Shown: in pieces, positions 41,300-55,037 of the stretch
Position numbering within the stretch: the stretch's first letter is position 1
Layout: every line of letters begins with the position of its first letter
NCBI RefSeq assembly: GCF_963675165.1
Contig: NC_087380.1
Span: 946,303 to 1,010,302 of the forward strand
Origin: Halichondria panicea
Taxonomy: Eukaryota > Porifera > Demospongiae > Suberitida > Halichondriidae
Length of the DNA stretch: 64,000 nucleotides
Direction of reading: 5' to 3'
The notes under the pieces: model-generated
Databases searched by the model: none
What the model was told of the DNA's origin: nothing
The model's input: only the letters and a program-made list of their open reading frames with translations
Program-made: the position numbers and the translations under genes

Positions 41300-42566
41300 A
41301 TGGCTACTGTAACTCTATTTCTCTGTTGTCTGCCGGAAAGTTTTTCTCTTGTGTATGCATGGACAGCCTACTTTGTGTGAGTGCAATGCAGTTGCAACCC
41401 CTAGGCCTAGAGTGTATCTACTCTAGTCTGCACCGCTTTAGAAAATTCAACGGAGATGTAACGTTGAAAAATCGACCTAGCGAACCACAAAAGACTGGAC
41501 TTGTATCGGACAAATGTGGCGGACTTACAAAATGGGCAGTAATAACTACGATTGCCCCAGACACGACTGAAACGATGACCGTACTCTTGGAGAAGGCACC
41601 AGAGTTTTGTCTGCTAGTGGTTGGAGACAGAAAGAGCCCGGACACATACCCCCTCAAGTCACACCAAGACCGTTGCATCTACCTCACTATTGATAACCAA
41701 CTAACGCTTTCCTTGGACATTATATCATTGACTCCTGAAAACTCGTTTAGCAGAAAAAACATTGGATTCTTATACGCTATTGCGAACGGTGCAAAGGTCA
41801 TTCTGGATATGGACGATGACAATGTTCCCATCGAACTAGGCGGTAAATTTTTCCCGATGATTGAGGAAGTTGGCACCTTCACATCGTGGATGTGAAGAAG
41901 GAAGGGCACGTTTGGAACCCCTACCCTTACTATGGTGCTGCTCAGGCCTGGCCTCGAGGGTTTCCACTCGATCGAATCGTACCATTAGAGCGAAAACTAC
42001 CAACTCAACAAGTCAAGTGCCTACCTATTGTTCAACAGTACATGGCCAATCGTGATCCTGACGTCGATGCCATCTACCGTCTCTCACACTCCTTACCCAT
42101 GGACTATATCAGTGACAAGAAGCGAATGGTCCTACCTCATGGTGTGTTCTGCCCTTATAATGCACAGGCTACAATGCATCTGCACAAAGCTTTCTGGTCC
42201 ATGCTCCTCCCCAAAACTGTTAGTGGTCGCGTCTCAGACATTTGGCGATCGTACATCTCCGAGTATGTCATGTCCTACATTCCTGACGTGTGTATGATGT
42301 TTGCCCCACCAGCTGTTCGTCACGAGCGCAACTCTCACGACTATATGAGGGACTTCTACAGTGAGCTGCCTCTCTACATGATGGCCTCTCAGCTTGTGGA
42401 GACGTTGGCTATTCACCCCCCACAGTTGGCTCCTCTGCAGGAGGTCCTACGAAACACCTACCTCATGCTATACGAGATGGAAGTTCTGGAGGAAGATGAT
42501 GTCAAGTATGTCGTTGCTTGGATTAATGACCTGAACAAAATTGGTTATGAATTTCCATCGCTTTAA
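41300..42566 (+). pseudogene. Receptor leader joined to STELLO copy 4
   Basis: A damaged receptor leader (ATGGCTACTGTAACTCTATT, TGCCGGAAAG, and a CATG insertion in TGTATGCATGGACAG) is joined to STELLO at HRFRKFNGDVTLKNRPSEP; the membrane anchor is missing. This copy keeps the base lost in the 11.6-kb gene (YLTIDNQLTLSLDIISLTP) and is open to GTFTS. An 8-base deletion (TCCAGTAG) at about 41,885 then shifts the frame; the rest to the stop at 42,566 is open and near-identical. Confidence 0.8.
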
Positions 42567-42698
42567 TTTTTGGCTTAAAACTTTATGTATTATATTACGT
42601 TATAATTATCCGTATCGCTAGATTGTGCAGAATATGGCAATTAATTTTGTTATTGAGTTTTTGAGTTCAAAAAATTAACTATCAAACGGTATTCTTTT

Positions 42699-42734
42699 AT
42701 TGAGTGGGTGTAGCTATATCGTGGGGGCGTGTCT
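42699..42734 (+). promoter_or_regulatory. Shared upstream box, REC9
   Basis: TTGAGTGGGTGTAGCTATAT then CGTGGGGGCGTGTC, about 100-130 bases before the ATG. Confidence 0.55.
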
Positions 42735-42830
42735 GTTTCTGCAGTGTTGCATGGCTTCTGCCTGATGTGGCTGGATATGGATAGGTAACAGGATGAGAAT
42801 TATCCACATTAATTAATTAAAAGAATCTGA

Positions 42831-45293
42831 ATGGCTACTGTAACTTTATTTCTCTGCTCTCTGCTGGGAAGTGTTTCTCTTGTGTATGGACAAACTTCGA
42901 ACTTGAGTGAGTTGATATGCAGTGCAACTAGATCTAATGTATAAATACTGTGAACTAGTTTATAGCTCTAAATCTAAATCTTGTGCTATACTGTAGATTT
43001 AGTAGATCAACTAGTATATAGATTTGGTATCAGAGCATCAATTAATGGCATACAGTTCGACTGGCATCACCCACTGAGCCCTCTGGCACTGACCACACTG
43101 GAGAGATCATCTCGTTCTCTGATGTTGGATCAGGAGTTGGTACTAATCCACGAGCCTGGTATTGCTACACTGACCCTGCTGGTGTAGTGTGGCAGGGTCC
43201 TGGTGGGAGTACATTGCCCATAGTTCTGGGCAGGGCTGCAGTTGATGATGAACTGTTCATCAGTGGTATTAATATTCCTGGAGCCGTTGTTCTGCATCGT
43301 GGTCCCATGCATTTCAGTCCTGATGGAGAATATTGCTGTGTGAGGAGTGCTCAAGACCCTGCACAGAGGAGATGTGTCACCTTCAGTGAGTGCTGACTAT
43401 ATTGTCTATGTCCAATATTAACCCCCACCCCCCACAGCTCCCTGCCCCACACTGAGTCCACTGTCTAATGGAAGGATCTCATACAATGCAACCACCAACA
43501 TGGCCACCTACACCTGTGATACTGGGTACACCATCAGTGGAGCTACTCCGATAACTTGTATGAGTGATGGTACTAGTGCTGGTACCTGGTCTCCATCACC
43601 ACCTGCAGTTACTTGTACAAGTAAGACCTTATATATATTTAGTGTGTGTTTATTTTCCCCAACGCAGTCGTCACCTGCCCTGTCCTAACTTCCCCTACCA
43701 ATGGAGCCTTGTCCACTACTAGTCGGGACTACCTCACTGTTGTTACATACAGCTGTGATACTGGCTACGTCCTCACTGGTAATAGTGGTAGTGCTAGAAC
43801 ATGTCAAGCTACTGGTCAGTGGTCAGGAGTGGCACCAACATTTACTTGTCCACGTGAGTTAGCAATGGAGGGTTGGAAGTAATGGTGATCCTGAAGCATC
43901 TCCCCACAGCTGTTGACTGTGGTTCCCTAGCCACCCTCTTCAATGGAGTAGTGGACACATCCTCTGGAACCACCTTCATGATGACTGCTACCTACACCTG
44001 TAACACTGGATACAACATTGTTGGCAGTGAGAGCAGAACTTGTGGAGCAAGTGGAACAAGTGGAGCAACTACACCAAGTGATGGAGTTTGGAGTCCAGCT
44101 GCACCAGTTTTTTGTGAAAGTATGTTATCCCAATGTCTGTGTCCTTGCATGATTTCCTACAGTCTTATTACTGAACGCTTTGTGAGTGAGAACTTAATTG
44201 ATCTGTTACAGTTGTCAACTGTGGTTCCCTGGACGACCCGTCCAATGGAGCAGTGGACACATCCTCTGGAACCGCTTTCCTCCAAAGAGCTACCTACACC
44301 TGTAACCCTGGATACACTCTGACTGGCGGAGATATGACCAGAACATGTCAAGTTAATGGAATGTGGAGCTCTAGCGAACCTGCCTGTGAATGTGAGTGTG
44401 ACCTACACAGCTTCAATACTACTCATTGCTCCCCTGCAGTCATTGTCCTGTCCATTGGAGGCACTGTCTACAACACTAACAACACAGCTCTGTCCTTCTC
44501 CCTCATTGGAGAGGGCTCCTCTGCCCTCACCTGTCACACTGAGCTATCCACCTGCTGCAGGGAACAAGACAACCCCAATGGAGGGACTCTCGGAGGTTGG
44601 AGAGGACCAGATGGGGTCAGTTTACCTTCAGAGGCTGACTTTGGAGCAACAGCTGAGGGAGGATTCTACGTCACCAGAGGTGTCAGCACTATCAGCCTGA
44701 ATCGACGAGGCACTGTTACTTTTGCAGGAGGTCTCTATTGCTGCACTATTCCCAGAGCTAGTGGTGCCAATCAAACATTCTGTGTGGACGTGCAGGGTGA
44801 GTTGATATTGTTATGTTTAGTTTGACTGTTTACTTTGACTGTGCAAACGTTGATTACTACTATGTGAGAGTGTTTTAAATTCCTTTCAGTTCCTATATCA
44901 GCAACTGAGCCAGCAAGTACATACACTGATGGACCTACAGTTGCACTGGGAGTGTTGCTAGCTTTCTCTTTTGTTGGGAATATTGTGTTCATAGCTTTAC
45001 TGATAGTTGGAAGAAAACGTACACAAACAAGGTGAGCGTGTAGGAAGTATATGATTATATTGCATTGACAATACCTCTACAGAAGTGAGCTCAGTGATCA
45101 TGAGACCTACAGGAAAGAACAACAACAGCCAGTTTACGAAGCACCAGACCAGGTGGCCTTTTATGAAGATGTGAGCAAGCTGAGTGTGAGTGGCCCCCCC
45201 ACAGCTATTGAGCTGAGTGAGTGTCCAGCGTACGCATCCACTGAGTCAGGGGGTGGGCAGAGGAGAGAGGAACATTGTGTCTATGACAATTAA
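42831..45293 (+). CDS. REC9: class A Ig/CCP receptor, intact, longest
   Basis: Exons 42,831-42,906; 43,056-43,385; 43,438-43,620; 43,668-43,853; 43,910-44,119; 44,212-44,391; 44,440-44,796; 44,890-45,031; 45,083-45,293 give 624 residues. Leader MATVTLFLCSLLGSVSLVYG; Ig1 26-135 (AWYCYT, VWQGPGGS, HFSPDGEYCCVR); CCP1 136-196; CCP2 197-258; CCP3 259-328 (one extra Phe before its last Cys); CCP4 329-388; Ig2 389-507; membrane 508-554 (VALGVLLAFSFVGNIVFIAL); tail 555-624 with ETYRKE, VYEAP, FYEDVSKL, SGPPTAIEL, AYAST and VYDN. Together with REC5 it is the best model of a complete class A receptor. Confidence 0.85.
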
Positions 45294-45453
45294 CACTTGT
45301 TATTATATCTTTGTATTACTAGTAAGTATGTATATGTGCCCTTTCGTTTTTTTTGCACAAAGACTGATATTAAAGTTTGTTTACATGTCTTTTGTATTGC
45401 TCAGACACTACTTGTTGAAAATTTGTATTTAATCATCATTATCCGCATTCACA

Positions 45454-45480
45454 ATGATTGAGTGGGCGTAGCTCCTGCAT
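45454..45480 (+). promoter_or_regulatory. Shared upstream box, REC10
   Basis: ATGATTGAGTGGGCGTAGCT, first half only, as before REC2. Confidence 0.5.
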
Positions 45481-45528
45481 GTGTATATAATATAATCATG
45501 CATAGCTTCTAGTGAAGTGAACAAAGAG

Positions 45529-47998
45529 ATGGCTACTGTAACTCTATTTCTCTGCTGTCTGCTGGGAAGTGTTTCTCTTGTGTATGGACAAACTTTGGCT
45601 TTGGGTGAGTTGAAGATCTAATGCAGTGCAGTGACTTACCTTCCATGCACTAGCTAGTCTATATAGCTATTGTTGTTTGCTCAATATTGATGCACTGCAT
45701 GATGGTATATAGTAGTATAGGTTCTGTATACTAGCATAATTATAGGATATAATTATATATAACATCAGGTGTTATTATATATGTGAGCTGTTGTGCAGCT
45801 AATAATTAGTTATAATTATGTAAGCATGTTTGACATGTCCAGTTCGATTGGCATCACCCAATGAGTCCCCTGACACTGATCACACTGGAGAGATCATCTC
45901 ATTCTCTGATGTTGGATCAGGAGTTGGTACTGACCCACGAGCCTGGTATTGCTACACCAGAGTCGATGCCACTGGTGGTGTAGTGTGGCTGTTCCCTAAT
46001 GGAGTTCATTGCCTATAGTTACTGGCAGGAATGCAGTTAAGGAAGAACTGTTCATCAGTGGTGTTCCTGATGCCGTTGTCCTGCATCGTGGTCCCACACA
46101 CTTCAGTCCTGATGGAGAACACTGCTGTGCGAGGGTTGCTATAGATGGTGTCACTGTGCCGGTTATGGAGGTTGTAAGGAGATGTGTCACCTTCAGTGAG
46201 TGCTGACTATAATTATTGTCCATGTCCAATACTAACCCCCACCCCCACAGCTCCCTGCCCCACACTGAGTCCCCTGTCTGATGGAATGATCTCATACAAC
46301 CCAGCCAACAGCATGGCCACCTACACCTGTGACACTGGGTACACCATCAGTGGAGCTACTCCGATAACTTGTATGAGTGATGGCACTAGTGCTGGTACCT
46401 GGTCTCCAACACCTCCCACTTGTACAAGTAAGACCTAATTATAGTGTGTGTTTATTTTTCCTAACACAGTCGTCACCTGCCCTGTCCTAACCTCCCCTAC
46501 CAATGGAGCCTTGTCCACCACTAGTCGGGACTACCTCACTATTGCTGCATACAGCTGTGATACTGGCTATATCCTCACTGGTAATAGTGGTAGTACTGCT
46601 AGACAATGTTTTGTTACTGGTCAGTGGTCAGGAGTGGCACCAACTTGTCTACGTGAGTTAGCAATAGTGGGTTGGAAGTAATGGTGATCAAGCATCTCCC
46701 CACAGCTGTTGACTGTGGACCTCTGACTATCGCCAATGGAGCAGTAGACACATCCTCTGGAACCACCTTCATGATGACTGCTACCTACACCTGTAACACT
46801 GGATACAACATTGTTGGTAGTGTGAGCAGAACTTGTGTAGCAAGTGGAACAAGTGGAGTTTGGAGTTCAACTGCACCAACTTGTGAAAGTATATGTTATG
46901 ATATGTTGTGGCCTCCCATTATTTCCTAAATGCAGTCTTATTACGGTCAGTGAGCGTTGGTTAGATATGTTCCTCTGTTACAGTTGTCAACTGTGGTTAC
47001 CTGGACGCCCCCTCTAATGGAGCTGTGGACACATCCTCTGGAAGCACTTACCTCCAAAGAGCTACCTACACATGTAGCCCTGGATACACTCTGACTGGTG
47101 GAGATATGACCAGGACTTGTCAAGTTAATGGAATGTGGAGCTCTAGTGAACCTGCCTGTGAATGTGAGTGTGACCTACACAGCTTCAATACTACTCATTG
47201 CTCCCCTGCAGTCATTGTCCTGTCCATTGGAGGCACTGTCTACACTAACAACACAGCTCTGTCCTTCTCCCTCGTTGGAGAGGGCTCCTCTGCCCTCACC
47301 TGTCATACTGAACTATCCACCTGCTGCAGGGAACAAGACAACCCTAATGGAGGGGCTCTCGGAGGATGGAGAGGACCAGATGGGGTCAGTGTACCTTCAG
47401 AGGCTGCTATTGAAACTACCGCTGAGGGATTCTACGTCACCAGAGGCATCAGCACTATCAGCCTGAATCGCCGTTGCAGTGAAACGAATGCAGGTGTCTA
47501 CTGCTGCACTATTCCCAGAGCTGATGGTGTCACTCAAACATTGTGTGTGAACGTGCAGGGTGAGTTGATATAAAATAATTGTGTTTATGTTTACTTTGAC
47601 CGTGCAAACATTGAGAGTAGTTTATAATTAATCCTTTCAGTTCTGCCATCAGCAAGTACATGCACTGATGGACATGCAGTTGCACTGGGAGTGTTGCTAG
47701 CTTTCTCTGTTGTTGGGAATATTGTGTTCATAGCTTTACTGATACTCATAGTTGGAAGAAAACTTATACCAGAAAGGTGAGTATATATGAATTATTTGCA
47801 TTCGTTTGAGAATACCTCTACAGAAGTTATCATGAGACCTACAGGAAAAAACAACAGCCAGTTGTTTACAAAGCACCCAACCAGGTGGCCTGTTATGAAG
47901 ATGTGAGCAAGCTGGGTGTGAGTGAGTGTCCAGCGTACGCACCCACTGAGTCAGGGGGTGGGCAGAGGAGAGAGGAAGATCGTATCTATGACAATTAA
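45529..47998 (+). pseudogene. REC10: class A short-tail receptor, Ig1 frameshift
   Basis: Exons: 45,529-45,604; 45,843-46,195; 46,251-46,427; 46,470-46,652; 46,706-46,888; 46,984-47,163; 47,212-47,559; 47,641-47,776; 47,824-47,998. One base is missing in Ig1 after CTGTTCCCTAATGGAG (about 46,003), giving a stop at 46,018, while the remainder of the exon is open in the next frame up to HCCARV. Everything downstream is intact, including the short tail with VYKAP, CYEDV, AYAPT and IYDN. As in REC7, the only lesion lies in the skippable Ig1 exon. Confidence 0.75.
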
Positions 47999-48089
47999 CA
48001 CTATAATTACCATGTTTGTTTACGTGTCCTTTGTTTTGCTCAAAAACTGAATACTTTATTGAAAATGTTGATACTTAATCATCAAGAAT

Positions 48090-48138
48090 GATTGAGTGGG
48101 TGTCAGCTCCTCTATTAGAGTGTGAATGGGGGCGTTTC
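48090..48138 (+). promoter_or_regulatory. Shared upstream box, REC11
   Basis: GATTGAGTGGGTGTCAGCTC then GAATGGGGGCGTTTC, as before REC3 and REC8. Confidence 0.55.
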
Positions 48139-48214
48139 TTTTGCTTATATATTTATATGCAGTCGTGCATGTATATTGTATCTTCTAGTTAGTGTACTGG
48201 ACTGCATAGAGAGA

Positions 48215-50521
48215 ATGGCTACTGTAACTCTATTTCTCTGCTGTCTGCTGGGAAGTGTTTCTCTTGTGTATGGACAAACTTTGTGTGAGTTGATATAATT
48301 ATGCAGTGCAGTGGCTTACCTTCCCCTAGCTATAGTCTATATACCATTGTTTCTTGCTCAATATTAATGCACTGCATGAGGGTAGTAGCTAAACACAGTG
48401 TACATGCCGGTTCTATGCTTGAGAATATCATAGACATGCATCTTATAATAATATTATGAGCTGTTGTCAATTTGTGCTAATAATTATGCATGCATGTTTG
48501 ACATATCCAGCAGCACCCAATGAGCATAGCTATGTCCAATACTAACCCTCACCCCCACAGCTCCCTGCCCCACATTGAGTCCACTGTCTAATGGAAGGGT
48601 CTCATACGATGCAGTCGCCAACATGGCCACCTACACCTGTGACACTGGGTACACCATCAGTGGAACCATAGATAGAAGAGCAACTACTGCAATAACTTGT
48701 ACCTGGTCTCCAACACCACCCACTTGTACAAGTAAGACCTGAATTTATATAGGTACACATGCATGGAAGTGCAAAGTCCTCGCTCAAAGTCCATTTACAT
48801 GGCTAATGACGTCATTTATTTGTACGACTATCCTTTAATCTAATGATCGGCACTTAAGAAAGCTAGGTTGTTGTATTCAAAGATTGGTAGTAGTTAGTGT
48901 GCGTTCATTTTTCCCAACACAGTCTTCACCTGCCCTGTCCTAACTCCCCCTACCAATGGAGGCGTAGCCACCCCTAACCTCAACTACCAAGGCATTGCTA
49001 CATACAGCTGTGAACCTGGCTACGTCCTCACTGGTACTGCTGCTAGACAATGTCTTGCTACTGGTGAATGGTCAGGAGTGGCACCAACTTGTTCACGTGA
49101 GTTAGCAATGGTGGGTTGGAAGTAATGGTGATCAAGCATTTCCCCACAGCTGTTGACTGTGGTTCCCTGGACGCCCCCTCCAATGGAACAGTGGACACAT
49201 CCTCTGGAACCACCTTCATGATGACTGCTACCTACACCTGTGTCACTGGATACAACATTGTTGGTAGTGAAAGCAGAACTTGTGGAGCAAGTGGAACAAG
49301 TGGAGCAACTACACTAACTGATGGAGTTTGGAGTCCAGCTGCACCAGTTTGTGAAAGTATGTTATCCCAATGTCTGTGGCCTCCCATGATTTTCTTATTA
49401 CTGAACCCTCTGTCATTGAGCGTTGGTTTATGTTAATTGATCTGTTACAGTTGTCAACTGTGGAGCACTTGCCAACCCCTCCAATGGAGCAGTGGACACA
49501 TTCTCTGGAACCACTTACCTCCAAAGAGCTACCTACACCTGCGACACTGGATACACTCTCATTGGAGGCAACACTCGAACTTGTGGGGCTAATGGAATGT
49601 GGAGCTCTAGTGAACCTGCCTGTGAATGTGAGTGTGACCTACAGCTTCAATACTACTCATTGCTCCCCTGCAGTCATTGTCCTGTCCATTGGAGGCACTG
49701 TCTACAACACTAACAACACAGCTCTGTCCTTCTCCCTCATTGGAGAGGGCTCCTCTGCCCTCACCTGTCACACTTAGCTATCCACCTGCTGCAGGGAACA
49801 AGACAACCTCAATGGAGGGGCTCTCGGAGGGTGGAGAGGACCAGATGGGGTCAGTGTACCTTCAGAGGCTGACTTTGGAGCAACAGCTGAGGGATTCTAC
49901 GTCACCAGAAATGTCAGCACTATCAGCTTGAATCGAAGAGGCAGTATTACGTTGTCAGGAGGTGTCTACTGCTGCACTATTCCCAGAGCTGGTGGTGCCA
50001 ATCAAATATTCTGTGTGAATGTGCAAGGTACAGCATTCGTGTGTGTGTGTGCGTGTGTGCGTGCATGTGTGTGTGTGTGTGTGTGTGTGCGTGTGTGTGT
50101 GTGTGTGTGCGTGCGTGCGTGCGTGGGTGCGTGCGTGCATGGGTGTGTCTCTCTTATCCACTCTTCTGTTCTGTAGCTCCTACTCCTCCAACAGTGGCTG
50201 GCACTGATGTTGGGCCTATAGTCGGTGGTGTCATTGTTGCTGTGATAGCCATTGTGTGGTTAGTAGTGGGCATCATTGTGGCAGTTATCATAAGGACAAA
50301 GCAACTCACACACGTGCAAGCAAGGTGAATGTTCATGTGGAATGATAATAGTAAAGTTTATATTACTATACAGAAATCAACTCAGGCAGTATCAAAACAA
50401 ACAAGAGCCAGTTTACGAAGATGTGAGCAAGCTAGGTGTGGGTGGCCCCCCCACAGCTATTGAGCTGAGGGAGTGTCCAGCATACGCACCCACTGTGTCA
50501 GGGGGTGGGCAGAGGAGATAA
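48215..50521 (+). pseudogene. REC11: class B CCP/Ig receptor, nonsense in Ig2
   Basis: Exons: 48,215-48,284; 48,561-48,731; 48,923-49,096; 49,150-49,356; 49,451-49,627; 49,674-50,027; 50,177-50,324; 50,374-50,521. All are open except that the Ig2 codon for HTE is TAG (49,775-49,777). CCP1 lacks the MSDG stretch. Intron 6 is 46 bases. The membrane exon reads GPIVGGVIVAVIAIVWLVVG, with an added HVQAR at the end, and the tail keeps VYEDVSKL and AYAPT. A protein stopping in Ig2 would be a secreted CCP1-4 product, so a soluble form is possible. Confidence 0.75.
50040..50150. repeat. Mixed TG/CG simple repeat, REC11 intron 7
   Basis: GTGTGTGTGTGCGTGTGTGC and GTGCGTGCGTGC runs; the interrupted counterpart of the pure TG run in REC8. 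Confidence 0.9.
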
Positions 50522-50833
50522 GAAGATCATAATGATAATACAAACCCTTTATTTATTGATGTGTGCTGTATTTTAGTAGCGTTATACAATTGTTTTCATT
50601 GCGCAATCATTATAGTACGTATAATTACAGCAACTCAGATTGTGTTCACTTCATCATTAGCCATAGCTTGTGCATCATTGTTTGGATGGTGTCTTTCCAC
50701 GTTTACAGTTGATCATTGTATAAGAGAATGTAAAGTTGTTTCTTTAACACGAAGACGTATAAACAACAAATTACAAAACGTGTGTTTACGTAGTTCTGTG
50801 TGCATGAACAAAGAGACGGCTAGTGAGTCAGTG

Positions 50834-50944
50834 TGACAGATCGTTGGCATCAAACTTCTCCTGATCATAAAGCTCCGCCTTTATCATCCGTCCTTCAAAC
50901 CATCGACCATTGAGAGATTTAGCAGCTGCTACAGCCTCTGTAGG
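50834..50944 (-). pseudogene. PUF60-type last exon, orphan copy 3
   Basis: Same as copy 1, with acceptor CCCCTACAG and frame [20 protein letters not shown] onward to DLSH and stop. Confidence 0.7.
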
Positions 50945-51109
50945 GGCAGAGGAGGACAGTATACAGGTCGAACAATTAATTATCAACTTTTATAGTGTGG
51001 GGGAATTAGGGTAGGATAGCGGGACTAGAGTGTGGGGGTGGGGGTGGAGGTTGATTGGCTAAGATAAAAATAATTATAATAATCAACATTATTCATAGCT
51101 TACATTCAA

Positions 51110-51155
51110 TGATTGAGTGGGTGTAGCTCCCTCTAGTGGAGTGTGGGGGCGGTTA
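51110..51155 (+). promoter_or_regulatory. Shared upstream box at orphan leader, copy 2
   Basis: GATTGAGTGGGTGTAGCTCC then GAGTGTGGGGGCGG, identical in layout to 21,231. Confidence 0.5.
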
Positions 51156-51167
51156 TAAACACAGAGA

Positions 51168-51241
51168 GAATGGCTACTGTAACCTATTTCTCTGCTGTCT
51201 GCTGGGAAGTGTTTCTCTTATGTATGGACAGTTGGCTCTGA
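51168..51241 (+). pseudogene. Orphan receptor leader exon, copy 2
   Basis: ATGGCTACTGTAACCTATTT with the same missing base as at 21,293, then a donor. The next coding exon of a receptor is far downstream and has its own leader. Confidence 0.75.
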
Positions 51242-51352
51242 GTGAGTTGATTTAATATGCAGCAAGTATTGCAAACTTATTTATTTAGCTAGACCATTAT
51301 AATTATAGTTTAAAAGGGAATGGCTGCCCACTCTACTTCGATATTCCCGATA

Positions 51353-52021
51353 CCTGTCACTATCCTCATCACACACATACGCTTGTCCTCGTTAAAACCA
51401 AGTGTTCCCATGGCATCCTACGTAGATGCAAAATAACAGGTGAAAATGGCTAATTATTACCGATTAATCAATAGCTTAATTACCTGTGTACTCTTGAACT
51501 TCGAAAATTTCTGCATGAATTCACAGATTACTAGAAATGCATATATAATTATAAGAATATACAAGTATAGTATAAACATTATTTTGATTACTGCATGTAC
51601 ATAGCGAGTGATTTTCGTGAGTAAAAATTTCGTTTGACTTCATTGCCTGCACTGCATTGCATGTGTGTTCCGGTAAACCACGCCTACGTTTTCATGGGGG
51701 AAAATTTGCCCACGAAAAGAACAAATATTTTATTCCACAAAAATTACCCGCTATACGGTACTATAGAATGGCCTTAAAAAGCATTCTCAATCTCTCCAGC
51801 TATAGCTGAATTAGCAGGCAAGTTATACTCACAGTGTCTGCTCCGGTAATCTTGCCCTGGTTCCCAAAATGGCCCTGAAGAGTACATATACAAACAAGTT
51901 GTTCATTACAGACTGACTCACAAAACGAGACGAGTTATTGTTTCTGATTGTCCTTGCATTTCCGAATACTTCCAAAACGGGTTGGCCTGGATCACCTGCT
52001 CCTCAAGATTACCACGCGCCT
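51353..52021 (-). pseudogene. Myosin II motor exons, fragment (copy 2)
   Basis: Same four pieces as at 21,476-22,141, in the same order and orientation, with the same base missing in the RGNLEEQVIQAN exon. An inverted partial copy of that exon again lies on the plus strand at about 52,300-52,350. Confidence 0.65.
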
Positions 52022-54523
52022 GTGCATGACATTACATAACATATTTAAATAGTGACAATAACAATGGACACTTGTAGAAAGCTCTACCCAGCACACAATG
52101 AACAGTGCTATAATTATTTCTTAGTTTGGGTGTACAAATTCTTTATAATTATGTCTAAAACTACACAAAATTATAATTTTGCGGTATCAATTAACATGAG
52201 CTGCTCTCAGTGTCATAGAAAGTGGGGGATGACATTCCAATTTAATTGAGCTATAATAATATTACATATTATATAATATGTTATGTCATGTCATGCATAG
52301 GCGCGTGGTAACCTTGAGGAGCAGGTGATCCAGGCCAACCCCGTTTGTTGCCTAAAATTATGGCATATATACCCGTACTACCACATGCACAAGACCACTA
52401 TTGATTGCGGAATTCTTGATAATTATTTTCTTAATGCTTGTCAAATTAACAATTTTGTTGCGGATATCTTGTTAATATGTAATTCATCCTCATGCACCCA
52501 CATGTTATACATGTTATACATGCATTATGTTCATACAACCACAACAAAATTCCGTACATTGAGCTCGATTATGAGTAATTAGTTGCTATGTCTAGATTGT
52601 TTTAAGTATAATTATACTTAACAGACGTATATACATTGAGTTGGAGACAATGGCCAAAGCCGGTGACATTACTAACAGACTATCTCAAGGTGCTGGGTTC
52701 AGCCCCTCACTTAATTCTCACTGACGAGTTCATCAATTGTTTTGACGGCTCCTCTAGTCATGTGACCTACAGAGCTGTGCACACTGGAACAGAAACTGTA
52801 TCTGCTGTGGAATTCATTAATTGCACTCATAGTACAAATACCTGAGTTTGTTTGACTGCAATGAAGGCAGGTCATGTGCACACTTCCTTGACATGACTTT
52901 TGTTATTACCATTGGATGCAGTGTGCTTTCAGTATCATAAGTAGACTATCAAGTGCTACAAGCTATAATTATTAGCTACATTAGGTATATGATATATATA
53001 TAGCTATAAGGAGAATGTTTCCTTCAAGGTTATTTCTCTGTTGTCTGCTGGGAAGTGCTCCCCTAGTGTATGGACAGCCAGCTTTAGGTGAGTTGAAATT
53101 ATGCAGTGCAGCTAGCTAAATAAACTAAGTATATAGCTATATGGAGAATGTTCCCTTCAAGGTTATTTCTGTAACTTGTGCTAGATCTAATTGCTGGTAA
53201 ATATATAGTACTATAGATGAAACAAGTAGATCTAGGCTTGGTATCAGAGCATCAATTATGGCATACAGTTCGACTGGCAGCATCCAATGAGCCCGATGGC
53301 ACTGACCACACTGGAGAAATCATCTCGTTCTCTGATGTTGGATCAGGAGTTGGTACTGATCCACCAGCCTGGTATTGCTACACCTACCCTGGTGGTGCAG
53401 TGTGGCAGGGTCCTGGTGGGAGTGAATTGCCCATAGTTCAGGGCAGGGCTGCAGTTAGGGATGAACTGTTCATCAGTGGTACTTTTAATCCTGATGCCGT
53501 TGTTCTGCATCGTGGTCCCACACACTTCAGTCCTGATGGAGAACACTGCTGTGTGAGGATTGCTGATGGCCCTGCACAGAGGCTGTGTGTCACCTTTAGT
53601 GAGTGCTGACTATATTATTGTCTATGTCCAATACTAACCCCCACCCCCCACAGCTCCCTGTCCCACACTGATTCCTCTGTCTAATGGAAGGATCTCATAT
53701 GATGCAACCACCAACATGGCCACCTACACCTGCATGTGACACTGGGTACACCACCAGTGGAGCTACTCCGATAACCTGTATGAGTGATGGTACTAGTGCT
53801 GGTACCTGGTCTCCAACACCTCCCACTTGTACAAGTAAGACCATCATATAAAACTACTATAAAACGACGAAATTTGGCGAGCGTTTTAATTTGGCAAATT
53901 TACATTAGTTTGCTAGTGGATGCAACGTTATATTGCCGTAATATAGTAGCCACGCCTCAGACGTCAATTTAAAAAACACCAATTTGATTCAAATGGCTCA
54001 TTCGCCAAATATAATACTTGCTAAATTTTCAACTGGTACCCAGACCTTTATAGAGAACTATAGTTAGTCTGTGTTTATTTTTCCCAACACAGTCGTCACC
54101 TGCCCTGTCCTAACCCCCCCTACCAATGGAGCCTTGTTCATCCCTAGTCTCAACTACCTCACCATTGCTGCATACAGCTGTGATACTGGCTACGTCCTCA
54201 CTGGTAATGCTGCTAGACAATGTCAAGCTACTGGTGAATGGTCAGGAGTGGCACCAACTTGTTCACGTGAGTTAGCAATGGTGGGTTGGAAGTAATGGTG
54301 ATCAAGCATTTCCCACAGCTGTTGACTGTGGTTCCCTGGACGCCCCCTCCAATGGAGCAGTGGACACATCCTCTGGAACCACCTTCATGATGACTGCTAC
54401 CTACACCTGTAACACTGGATACAACATTGTTGGTAGTGAGAGCAGAACTTGTGGAGCAAGTATAACAAGTGGACCAACTGGAGTTTGGAGTCCAGCTGCA
54501 CCAGTTTGTGAACGTATGTTATA

Positions 54524-55037
54524 CCATAGATAGAGTAGAAGAGGGATTGGAAACGGAAGTGATTCACGTGATGTTTTACAATGAAGTCTACGTAGTGGCT
54601 CTGGTATCTCCTCATAACTCCAGCAAAAGCCCGGGAAACTTATTGTGTCCAAAGCATACATCTCAGAGCTACCCCCATTACTAATCACATGCCCCCTGAT
54701 AGTAGGTATCAATTGGAAACAAAGAAAATATAATCTCGATTGTCGTGAAGTAGCTAGAGGTACACAGAGCGCTTTTTCATGCTTGTGTTCCTATAGTACC
54801 TTTGATTAGCTAAAGCTTTGTAACTAAATAGTGTCCTGTGTCCCAAATGGCCTCAAGTATTTGATGTTTAGCAGCAGAACTGCTCGTGGACTTCTTACAG
54901 AGAGCAAAACAATTCTCATGAATTATTCATGTTTAACCCTCGTGTTAAAAAGTAAGCCTCAATTAAAACCGCGGAGATACACGGATGGTACTTCGAGGGT
55001 ACTACCGTTTCCAATCCCTCTTCTACTCTATCTATGG
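54524..55037. mobile_element. Complete inverted-repeat element, REC12 intron 5
   Basis: 514 bases, with ends CCATAGATAGAGTAGAAGAG (33-base inverted repeat) and its inverse, flanked by TTATA at 54,519-54,523 and 55,038-55,042. No transposase frame. The copy in REC4 has lost its right end. Confidence 0.8.
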